Below, piece by piece: positions 1-6,146 of a DNA stretch of 6,146 nucleotides; the first letter of the stretch is position 1; every line of letters starts with the position of its first letter. This DNA comes from Bacteroidota bacterium (GTDB taxonomy: Bacteria > Bacteroidota > Bacteroidia > Bacteroidales > FEN-979): positions 1-6,146 of the forward strand of contig JAPLDN010000394.1 of the NCBI GenBank assembly GCA_026391755.1. Reading direction: 5' to 3'. The position numbers and the translations under genes are program-made. The notes under the pieces were generated by a model. The model did no database searches and was not told the DNA's origin. It saw only the letters and a program-made list of their open reading frames with translations.

Positions 1-20
1 AGCTGATTGTTGCCGGAGGA

Positions 21-929
21 TTAGGTGGCCCCGCTTAACACAATGCGAAATGCCAGAATGAAAGCGATCATCATAAATCCGAAAAAGAGAGGAGGCGGCC
101 AGAACTCGTCCCAAGTGTTCACAACACCCTTATTTGGGTTGCTTGCAAGATAAATGACCTCCACCTTATCCCCAGGGTTCAGACGGGATAATGGTTTGGC
201 CAGGGATCTTCGAATAGTATGTTCCGCGCCGGATGTATCATTAAAATTGATCATGGGAAACACACCACTCCCTTTTGTACCATCGCTCAGGGAGGAACTT
301 ATCCATTGGGATCCGATGACATACCCGGTTGCCCTGATGCCGTTGGAACGCAGGTCAATTGCTTTCTTTGCAGTCAGATACGTCCCCAGTCCGCACAGGG
401 GGATAACAATAGATAATATGAAGAGAGCAGGAAAACGAAAAGGATTCAGACGAAAGTGAGAAATGAGGGCAGGAAGGAGATGGAAAGGATCATCCATTTT
501 TGAGTCCCCTGAAATAAGGATCCCCGAAATCCACAATAATAAAATCATTATGGCAAAACCCAAGACAAAGCCGGCAGGGACAAGGGGGAAATCATTCCAC
601 AGGAGTAACTGGGCATTCCTGGGATTTGACCGGCTGTATGCTACGCTTATTGCATCACCTGTCTTCACTGATGGTTTTGCTGAATAGGCACGGCCGCTTA
701 TCTTTATTCGTTCTCCGGTTGATATGGAAAATTCAACTATTGGTGATTTTAGGGGATTGTCTTTAGAAGAGTCGGAAAGGCGCGAAGAGCTGTCCATACC
801 AACCACCACACCCTGGGCCCTTTTACCCGTGATCAGCAGACGAACCGAATTTTGCAGCATAAATCCGGCCAACAGGAGCAAGCCCAGCACGAGTATGCTC
901 AACATTCCCCCAATCCAGTTTATCGTCAT
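21..929 (-). CDS. Integral membrane protein with two tandem DUF3592-like units
   Basis: The product is about 302 residues, with four predicted membrane helices near residues 5-25, 115-140, 164-185 and 279-299. A soluble, probably beta-rich segment sits between helices 1 and 2 and again between 3 and 4. The two halves align at an almost gapless offset of 162 residues, sharing RAxG (37-40 and 199-202), a proline (63/225), phenylalanine (67/229), GD (91-92/253-254), NP (102-103/264-265) and WxxF (111-114/273-276). This pattern of a helix, then P-x-V-x-F, then G-D-x-V-x-V-x-Y-x-x-x-NP, then a helix is what I know of DUF3592 proteins, whose function is unknown. I chose the ATG at 929. A TTG at 935 would add two residues and leave a 6-nt gap to the upstream gene instead of 12 nt. 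It is the last gene of the three-gene operon. The sampled GC content is higher than in the lipoprotein gene. The family call is from motif memory and was not searched. Confidence 0.85.
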   Translation of the reverse strand: MTINWIGGMLSILVLGLLLLAGFMLQNSVRLLITGKRAQGVVVGMDSSSRLSDSSKDNPLKSPIVEFSISTGERIKISGRAYSAKPSVKTGDAISVAYSRSNPRNAQLLLWNDFPLVPAGFVLGFAIMILLLWISGILISGDSKMDDPFHLLPALISHFRLNPFRFPALFILSIVIPLCGLGTYLTAKKAIDLRSNGIRATGYVIGSQWISSSLSDGTKGSGVFPMINFNDTSGAEHTIRRSLAKPLSRLNPGDKVEVIYLASNPNKGVVNTWDEFWPPPLFFGFMMIAFILAFRIVLSGAT

Positions 930-941
930 AAGCAAGGTCCA

Positions 942-2528
942 TTATTGTTTGATAAAATCCATCATGGCCTGAAACGGGTCGTGAAAAGTCACCGAGCCTT
1001 CCTTATCTGAGGTATAAAGCAACGCCATCATTTTGGTATACTTCAACGTAACCATTTTAGTGGTTTTAGTACCATCTTCATCAGAAACAGATTGTTGACC
1101 GCTGGATAACCGGATAAGATCTTTAATAATTTCTATGTCTTCAACATTAGGGTTATTTGCATTAGCACGAGCATGGGCTTCTGAATCTTCCCAAAACTCT
1201 GCTGCGTAATTATTTCCGCAGAGGCTTTGAACACGGATATCATACTCTTCGGCCATCATTTTCGGATTCATCTTTCCAAAATCAGTATAAACCATCAAAA
1301 AGGTTCCCGCATTGAATATCTTAACATCCAAATGTGCCTGAGCCGGGTAATCATGAATTGATTTTTCATAGACTTTCATTAATTGATCCTGCTTTTCCTG
1401 AGGCCATGCTGCAACCTTCGCTGCAATTAATTTATTTTCAGGAGACTCCGGGTCTGATTTGCTTACTGACTGTTTAATGTCACTTAATGCCCGTTCTTTA
1501 ATAGCGATTGCAATAGGATCATTTTTATCGAGGTACACAATCGGCGATGCAGGAGAAACCTTCTCCGGCAATCCGGGAGAAACCTCCTTTGTCACAACCT
1601 GGCTCTCTTTTCCGAAAGCAAAAGGATATTCCTTGCGAACAACTTCCGATTTGTAAATTCTCATTGAATTGGGATGTATGGCGTATAACGCATAGATATC
1701 ATCAGTTATATCCAAATTTTTTATTTCCAGGATCGCATTTGCATTATCATATGCATTCCATGAATATATCTTTCCGCGGTCACCTTTAAACTGAAAAGAA
1801 ATATTGTCGTCCTTGATGTCTTTCAGGGTGATCAACCCCCCGGCAAACGGTTTCTCAATCCCGATATCTTCTTTCGCCAAGGTTAGTCCGGTAATGTTTG
1901 TAGGAAGTTCCATGACAACTTTTCCTGAGACAACACCCAGCCCGACTTCACCGCCGAGAGCTCCGAGAACCCTTACGGTCATATTGTCGGCAGGATCCCG
2001 TAAATTGACATACCGGCTTCCAAGTAAATACGATTTCGAACCGGCCGACTTAATGTACAGATTTAACTGGGTAAAGTCACTCTCGGGGTAGCTGCCATCC
2101 ACCTTTATCTCCGTATTACTCTCCCGGTCAAGATAATCAAGGCCGTTGCTGCCTTTCACATGATCAAAGATCACATACACTTCTCCTGCACTGATATTGG
2201 GAATATTCGGGAAAACGATCTGTATATCGGTTTTATAAACTTTTGGTCCATCGGGATAGCCATAACCAACCATAATTCCCCCCATTATCTTTACAAGCGG
2301 ATCAAATCCTTCAATATCTCCAACCGGCTGTGATAGCAGAAGTTCATATTCCGCCGCAGTCAGTGAGACATAATCACCACCAGCATCTGCAATTCGTTTT
2401 TCAAGAGCGATACGCTCTTCCTGATTGTTTTTCGTTTTCATGGTTTGTTCAGTTTGTTGAGACTGAGAAAATCCATATCCGTAACAGACAATCGTCAGTG
2501 CTATCAGTACAATTTTTATTTTTCTCAT
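942..2528 (-). CDS. Secreted protein of unknown function (528 aa, two regions joined by a Pro-rich linker)
   Basis: I do not recognise this protein. Residues 1-21 form a signal peptide (MRKIK, a hydrophobic stretch, then GFS before Gln), so it is probably exported and cut by signal peptidase I. Cys15 follows TIV rather than a small residue, so a lipobox is unlikely. Residues 24-66 are polar and probably helical. Residues 75-300 are rich in alternating hydrophobic residues and Gly, suggesting beta-sandwich folds. A Ser/Pro linker (about 312-330) contains an eight-residue repeat (EVSPGLPE, KVSPASPI). Residues 335-528 are charged and mixed helix/strand, with one Cys at 437. No catalytic motif or further membrane segment is visible. 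Its ATG overlaps the lipoprotein stop as ATGA, and a GGAG lies 13 nt before the start inside that gene, so translation is probably coupled. The membrane protein begins 12 nt after its stop. The context suggests an envelope role; the substrate or partner is unknown. Confidence 0.85.
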   Translation of the reverse strand: MRKIKIVLIALTIVCYGYGFSQSQQTEQTMKTKNNQEERIALEKRIADAGGDYVSLTAAEYELLLSQPVGDIEGFDPLVKIMGGIMVGYGYPDGPKVYKTDIQIVFPNIPNISAGEVYVIFDHVKGSNGLDYLDRESNTEIKVDGSYPESDFTQLNLYIKSAGSKSYLLGSRYVNLRDPADNMTVRVLGALGGEVGLGVVSGKVVMELPTNITGLTLAKEDIGIEKPFAGGLITLKDIKDDNISFQFKGDRGKIYSWNAYDNANAILEIKNLDITDDIYALYAIHPNSMRIYKSEVVRKEYPFAFGKESQVVTKEVSPGLPEKVSPASPIVYLDKNDPIAIAIKERALSDIKQSVSKSDPESPENKLIAAKVAAWPQEKQDQLMKVYEKSIHDYPAQAHLDVKIFNAGTFLMVYTDFGKMNPKMMAEEYDIRVQSLCGNNYAAEFWEDSEAHARANANNPNVEDIEIIKDLIRLSSGQQSVSDEDGTKTTKMVTLKYTKMMALLYTSDKEGSVTFHDPFQAMMDFIKQ

Positions 2529-3121
2529 TTTTTGATTATTTTCTCCAGGTCAAACAATCCAACATAAACTGAATATTTATGCTGGTCGTATCCTGCTATC
2601 GCATTATATGTCACTATAAACTTACCGTCTTTAAAATAAGTAATATCATTGATGGAGGGAAATTGTTTACGATCGAATAGAATAATAAACTCCGGGTTTG
2701 CAATAGACTTTATGATCAGGTAATATGTTTCTTCATCGCCACGATATTGCCGGTCAAATATTTTTAAAGTAACCTTCTGATACTTCTTTTTATCAACAGG
2801 AACATTGTGCAGGGAGTAACCATTTTCATATACGCCTGCCTTGTCAAGAATAGTACACTCTCTTTCCTGCTCAACTGTATAGGATTTTAAAGTGTCTAAC
2901 ACAGCGCCGTTGGTTGAGGATATTTCAATAAAGGTCGAGTCATAGTTTCTGCCGAAAATGAAGTTTGATCCTTTTATATAGATTTCGCCACAGTTTCCTT
3001 CAATATTAGTATTCCAGTCAAAATCTTTCAACTTGATCTTATAGTCCTTACGATTTAAATTCATGTGGCAACCTGCAAGGAATGCTGAGATTAAGGTCAC
3101 TATGATCATTATTTTTTTCAT
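2525..3121 (-). CDS. Small lipoprotein of unknown function (198 aa)
   Basis: The N-terminus is a classic lipoprotein signal: MKKIMIIVTLISAF followed by the lipobox LAGC, with lipidated Cys18. The mature protein (about 180 residues) should therefore be anchored in the inner or outer membrane and face the periplasm or the surface. It is strongly beta-rich. Residues 157-192 (INDITYFKDGKFIV, then YSVYVGLFDLEKI) resemble one blade of a beta-propeller. The protein is too short for a whole propeller, so this could equally be another beta fold. Two more cysteines (44 and 89) could form a disulfide; this is inference. It is the first gene of the operon, behind a 135-bp regulatory gap. The stop codon overlaps the next start as ATGA. 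The ATG at 3121 is the right start because the signal peptide begins there and an AAGGA lies 9 nt upstream. I do not recognise the family. Confidence 0.88.
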   Translation of the reverse strand: MKKIMIIVTLISAFLAGCHMNLNRKDYKIKLKDFDWNTNIEGNCGEIYIKGSNFIFGRNYDSTFIEISSTNGAVLDTLKSYTVEQERECTILDKAGVYENGYSLHNVPVDKKKYQKVTLKIFDRQYRGDEETYYLIIKSIANPEFIILFDRKQFPSINDITYFKDGKFIVTYNAIAGYDQHKYSVYVGLFDLEKIIKK

Positions 3122-3138
3122 TCAAGATTATCCTTGAA
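3121..3138 (-). promoter_or_regulatory. Leader hairpin over the ribosome-binding region of the lipoprotein gene
   Basis: The minus strand reads TTCAAG-GATAAT-CTTGAA, a perfect 6-bp inverted repeat with a 6-nt loop, ending on the A of the ATG. An AAGGA at 3135-3131, 9 nt before the start codon, has its first three bases in the left arm and its last two in the loop. The stem is AU-rich and weak as RNA. It could dampen or gate translation, or serve as a DNA operator; both are inference. Confidence 0.3.
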
Positions 3139-3146
3139 GTTAAAGC

Positions 3147-3177
3147 CAAACATACATGCAAAACCATGTCAGCGCAA
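3147..3177 (-). promoter_or_regulatory. Bacteroidota-type promoter for the lipoprotein operon (proximal)
   Basis: On the minus strand a TTG (3177-3175) is followed after 20 nt by TATGTTTG (3154-3147), matching the Bacteroidota consensus TTG, N17-23, TAnnTTTG. Transcription would start near 3141-3143, giving a leader of about 20 nt before the ATG at 3121. The spacer contains a dyad, ACATG-N6-CATGT (3154-3169). Confidence 0.5.
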
Positions 3178-3180
3178 TGC

Positions 3181-3188
3181 CAAACATA
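3181..3188 (-). promoter_or_regulatory. Second TATGTTTG -7 element, possibly activator-dependent
   Basis: A second perfect TAnnTTTG lies 34 bp upstream of the proximal one. It has no TTG at the expected distance. Instead, the proximal half of the LytTR-like repeat (3210-3217) sits 21 nt upstream, where the -33 element would be. That arrangement fits a promoter needing a bound activator. It may also be a chance match, since the motif is short and AT-rich. Confidence 0.3.
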
Positions 3189-3209
3189 TATGTGGTATGC
3201 ATTTATCTT

Positions 3210-3238
3210 TTAGCGGTAGATATTTCTGATTAAGCGGT
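3210..3238 (-). promoter_or_regulatory. Direct repeat resembling a LytTR response-regulator binding site
   Basis: Reading the minus strand, ACCGCTTA (3238-3231) is followed after exactly 13 nt by ACCGCTAA (3217-3210), giving a 21-bp period, two helical turns. LytTR regulators bind pairs of short direct repeats with about this spacing. As I recall it, the E. coli BtsR/YehT motif is ACC[G/A]CT[C/T]A, N13, same again: the first copy matches fully and the second at 7 of 8 positions. The site begins 18 nt after the stop of the LytS-type kinase and lies upstream of the lipoprotein operon. Function as an activator site is inference. Confidence 0.5.
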
Positions 3239-3256
3239 AAAGGAGGAAGGAAAAAT

Positions 3257-6146
3257 TTATCGCGGGATTGAAATTTTATAGAGTGGGGGAGGGAGAGAAA
3301 TAATAACTTCAGTCCCCCGGGTGCTGTTATCCTGGCTAGTCAGATCCTCAAACATGATGGGCTGGGGAAGCTGCATCTTTGCGCTTAGTAATCTGAGCCG
3401 TTCTTCAATGATCTGTATCCCTTTTGAAATATGATCTTCTTTTCTATTCTTTTTTGCTTCAATAATTCCAATGCCATTATCTGTAACCTTAATAATAAGT
3501 GATCTGCAGATGATAGAATCCATCTCTATGTCCTCAAACAAAAATGAAATTGTTAGAATACCTTTATTCCCTGAATCAATGATCCCATGCCAAAGGGAAT
3601 TTTCAACAAATGGCTGAATAATCATGTTCGGTATCATAATAGAATCGACGGCAATATCTGCCCCTGTAATAATTTCATAAGCAAAACTTTCCTGAAATCT
3701 TAACTTCTCCAAATCCAGATATAATCTCAAGCGTGCTATTTCTTCTGATAAAAGGATAAACCCACTTCCGGCCGTATCAAGATTCTTCCTCATCAATTTA
3801 GCCATCATTGCAATGTAATCATTGGCTTCTTCGTACCTCTGGCTGTTAACAAGGTATTGAACTGAATTCAGGGAATTGGCAATAAAATGCGGGTTCATCA
3901 TTGCACTGAGCGCCTGATGCTTAAGCTCGTTAATTCTCTCGGTGAGTTCCAGATCCTTGCGTACCTTGCTATTATTTACTCTCCAACGCCAGCTTATGAC
4001 AGAAAATAAGCCGCACAAAACAGTAATTATCAGGATCAGATCAAACCATGTGGTTTCAACAAAGCGGGGCAGGACACGAAAAGAAATAGTACATGGCTCA
4101 CCCCAGCTTGTATTTTGAGCTTTTGCCCTGATCTGCAGAGAATAGACTCCATTCTTCAACGCAATGAAATTCAGGAAATCATAGTCTGTTGGTATCCAAT
4201 CATTGTTTAATTTATATTCATACTTTACAGAGGCGGGCGAGGAAAAATTCAATGCCTTCATCTCAATATACACATCATGTTGTTCGGGTTTAAAAACAAG
4301 GTTATCAAAGCTGTGATAAACTGAATCTCCTGCTTTTATACCGGTCACTTTTACTTTTGGAGGATTTGGATTATAGCTGTCGAAAAATGTTATATCGAGG
4401 AAAGAAATACCATTGCTCGTCCCGACGTACAGAGAATTTGTTTTGCTGTCATAATACAGTGTCAGCACTTCATCGGATGGGAGTCCGGTCAAACTGTTAA
4501 GATTTTTTAAGGAAGTCCCGTCAAACAGGAAAAGTCCATTCATACTCCCGATCCAGACCCTGTTCTTATTATCCATGACAACAGAATTAGCAGATGTCAG
4601 ATCATACCCGCCGAAACTTTTATAGGTTTTAACAGCTCCATTAAGCAGGTTATAGCTGCCTATTCCTTTATCACCTGCAAACCAGATCTTGTTTTTATTA
4701 TCCTGAGTAACTGAATTTATTCTTGAGTTCAGAACCGCACTGGAAGGAAAAAATGATTTCTTCCATTGCTCGTATGAGTTTGAGGTCCCCGTGATTTTAC
4801 ATAAGCCCAGGGTACTTGCAATCCAGATGTTCTTTTCCGAATCTTCAAAAATCTGGTTTATGCGATTAATAACAGTGCCATTCCCAAAGATAAATATCTG
4901 ATGCGTTGCAGCGGACTTATAAGACAGCGATTGTCCTATCAGAATATAGTTTCCGGAACCTCCAAACAAATAAAGCCCATCAACTGTTTTGCAGAATGAC
5001 GGCCGGTCAAAAAGATAAAAGATCAAGCCTTTATATGAAGTTTTTTTTACCCCGGTTTCTCCAAACGCACCACTTATATAAAACTCATTACCTGATTTTT
5101 TAATATTATAAATATATTCCGTTAATGTTTTTGTCGAATTAGTCTTAAAATGGCTGAATCTTCCGTTTTCAAAAATATTCAGGCCGTTAAAAGTCCCTAT
5201 CAGTAATTTGCCCGATTTGTCTTTCTCAATGGAATAAATACTATTACTGCTCAATCCATCATTTTCAGTATAGTTATTCAGATACAGGTTATTCAAACAA
5301 AAGACGCCTTTGCCATAGGTGCTTATCCAAATATTCCCTTCTTTATCTTCCAAGATTGTGTTTACAAGAGTATTCTCCAGTCCCATTTTAACTCCTATAT
5401 CAATACTGTTTTTCGAACCCCAAGGAATCAAAAAGAATCCTTTATTCATTATTGAAAACCAGATATTATTATGCCTGTCGATCAAAATTTCGCAAACATC
5501 GTTGTTGCCGCCTAAGGCTACAGGATATTTCTCAAATACGGAATTGTTCTTAACCTTGTAAATCGTCCCCCTCGTGCCAATAAAATAAGTTCCTTCGCCA
5601 CCATTTGCAAGACAAAAAGCTTCAGTATCAGGGAACCCCTTAATCTGGATTTTTGTCAGTCTGGTCTTTTTAAAACTATATAACCCATCAGGAGTGAGAG
5701 CCACCATGTCATTATTCGCTAATAGCCCTAATCTGTTTACATATACAGGATAAGTGATTATGCCATGAGTTTTCAGTTTAGAACCTTTGTTCTCAGTAAC
5801 TGAAAATATAACCCCATGACTACGATAAGCAAAAATTCTCTGCTCATCTTTTCCGGAAGGGACAAGTAAAAGATAAGATGTGGCAAAATTGTTCCCCTCA
5901 ATTTCACTGCAATAATTGTCAATCCGTCCGTTCCGTAAAACATTAATTCCTTTTTCATAATTTCCGATATACAATTCACCTTTTCGGCCTTCAGCAAGAG
6001 AGATAATCGAGTTCGAGTTTAAGCCCTCATTGGTCCTGAATGTGACGAATCGTTTTCCGTCAAATTTACTTATACCGTTCATCGTTGCGAACCATATAAA
6101 GCCATCCCTATCCTGAAGGATATTATATACAGTTGAAGAAGCCAAT
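3257..6146 (-). CDS. Two-component sensor histidine kinase, LytS type, with Reg_prop propeller and Y_Y_Y domain (5' end outside window)
   Basis: This is an autophosphorylating membrane sensor; 962 codons are visible. Numbering begins at the TTG at 6145, which is an internal Leu codon, because LASSTVYNILQD opens the first propeller blade. The signal peptide is therefore missing upstream. Repeats of the form D-x-x-G-x-I-W-x-x-T-x-x-G, some degenerate, fill residues 1-590: near 9-24, 48-62, 219-236, 263-280, 303-321, 430-448, 476-494, 518-537 and 559-580. This fits two sensory beta-propellers. A Y_Y_Y domain follows (598-692), then one membrane helix (700-720), a short coiled linker, and a His_kinase/HATPase region. 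The phospho-accepting His753 lies in MNPHFIANSLNS, the N box is PFVENSLWHG (Asn849), the G box DNGIGI (889-894), then SKGIQIIEERL and GTEVIISLP. It has no receiver or AraC domain, so it is not a one-piece hybrid. No response regulator follows it here. The ligand cannot be told from sequence. Confidence 0.93.
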   Translation of the reverse strand, partial: LASSTVYNILQDRDGFIWFATMNGISKFDGKRFVTFRTNEGLNSNSIISLAEGRKGELYIGNYEKGINVLRNGRIDNYCSEIEGNNFATSYLLLVPSGKDEQRIFAYRSHGVIFSVTENKGSKLKTHGIITYPVYVNRLGLLANNDMVALTPDGLYSFKKTRLTKIQIKGFPDTEAFCLANGGEGTYFIGTRGTIYKVKNNSVFEKYPVALGGNNDVCEILIDRHNNIWFSIMNKGFFLIPWGSKNSIDIGVKMGLENTLVNTILEDKEGNIWISTYGKGVFCLNNLYLNNYTENDGLSSNSIYSIEKDKSGKLLIGTFNGLNIFENGRFSHFKTNSTKTLTEYIYNIKKSGNEFYISGAFGETGVKKTSYKGLIFYLFDRPSFCKTVDGLYLFGGSGNYILIGQSLSYKSAATHQIFIFGNGTVINRINQIFEDSEKNIWIASTLGLCKITGTSNSYEQWKKSFFPSSAVLNSRINSVTQDNKNKIWFAGDKGIGSYNLLNGAVKTYKSFGGYDLTSANSVVMDNKNRVWIGSMNGLFLFDGTSLKNLNSLTGLPSDEVLTLYYDSKTNSLYVGTSNGISFLDITFFDSYNPNPPKVKVTGIKAGDSVYHSFDNLVFKPEQHDVYIEMKALNFSSPASVKYEYKLNNDWIPTDYDFLNFIALKNGVYSLQIRAKAQNTSWGEPCTISFRVLPRFVETTWFDLILIITVLCGLFSVISWRWRVNNSKVRKDLELTERINELKHQALSAMMNPHFIANSLNSVQYLVNSQRYEEANDYIAMMAKLMRKNLDTAGSGFILLSEEIARLRLYLDLEKLRFQESFAYEIITGADIAVDSIMIPNMIIQPFVENSLWHGIIDSGNKGILTISFLFEDIEMDSIICRSLIIKVTDNGIGIIEAKKNRKEDHISKGIQIIEERLRLLSAKMQLPQPIMFEDLTSQDNSTRGTEVIISLPPPLYKISIPR

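Larger units (their letters stand above)
3145..3192 (-). repeat. Imperfect 14-bp direct repeat, 34-bp offset, carrying both -7 elements
   Basis: On the plus strand GCCAAACATACATG (3145-3158) recurs as GCCAAACATATATG (3179-3192), matching at 13 of 14 positions. Each copy contains one complement of TATGTTTG. The pair could reflect duplication of a promoter core or a repeated protein-binding site. Confidence 0.5.

Noticed and set aside
985..2484. Lipoprotein signal at Cys15 of the 528-residue protein
   Set aside because: The residue before the Cys is Val rather than Gly, Ala or Ser, and a better signal peptidase I site (GFS before Gln) follows it.
154..2572. Several plus-strand open frames of 65-101 codons (for example 154-459, 724-972, 1804-2091, 2330-2572)
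   Set aside because: They are antisense to well-supported genes, overlap each other, and show no recognisable protein features; they are shadows of the minus-strand genes.
3122..3256. Rho-independent terminator after the kinase gene
   Set aside because: No GC-rich stem followed by a T-run is visible downstream of the stop on the minus strand; the inverted repeats found are short and AT-rich.
3239..3270. Plus-strand AAAGGAGGAAGG, a near-perfect Shine-Dalgarno sequence
   Set aside because: No ATG or convincing start follows at a usable distance; the nearest TTG opens a frame antisense to the kinase tail without protein-like content. On the minus strand it is just a pyrimidine run after the stop.
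5773..5997. Minus-strand 74-codon open frame inside the kinase gene
   Set aside because: It lies in another frame within the propeller-coding region, whose own frame is intact on both sides.
6143..6145. TTG as the start codon of the kinase
   Set aside because: The residues that follow are the interior of a first propeller blade, and no signal peptide is present, so this is an internal Leu codon of a gene cut by the window edge.

Overview
This window appears to come from a member of the phylum Bacteroidota. Three things support this: a LytS-type sensor kinase with a two-component-regulator propeller and a Y_Y_Y domain, an architecture typical of that phylum; promoter elements of the Bacteroidota type (TAnnTTTG with an upstream TTG); and a secreted protein with a signal-peptide end (GFS|Q) common in the group. 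The genus cannot be named from the sequence. No rRNA, tRNA, CRISPR, insertion sequence or phage gene is visible.

All four genes lie on the minus strand, so transcription runs from high to low coordinates. Positions 6146-3257 hold the 3' part of a large membrane sensor histidine kinase whose N-terminus lies beyond the window. A 135-bp intergenic region (3256-3122) is rich in signals: a 21-bp-period direct repeat resembling a LytTR response-regulator site, two TATGTTTG -7 elements carried on a 34-bp-offset repeat, a dyad in the spacer of the proximal promoter, and a small hairpin over the ribosome-binding region. A compact three-gene operon follows: a 198-aa lipoprotein (3121-2525), a 528-aa secreted protein of unknown function (2528-942, overlapping the lipoprotein stop as ATGA), and a roughly 302-aa four-helix membrane protein made of two tandem DUF3592-like units (929-21).

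The best unified reading is an inference. The kinase senses something in the periplasm or at the surface and signals to a LytTR regulator that is not in this window. That regulator may bind the direct repeat and activate the envelope operon. The operon encodes one lipid-anchored, one exported and one inner-membrane protein, which suggests a small envelope module whose function cannot be assigned from sequence alone.
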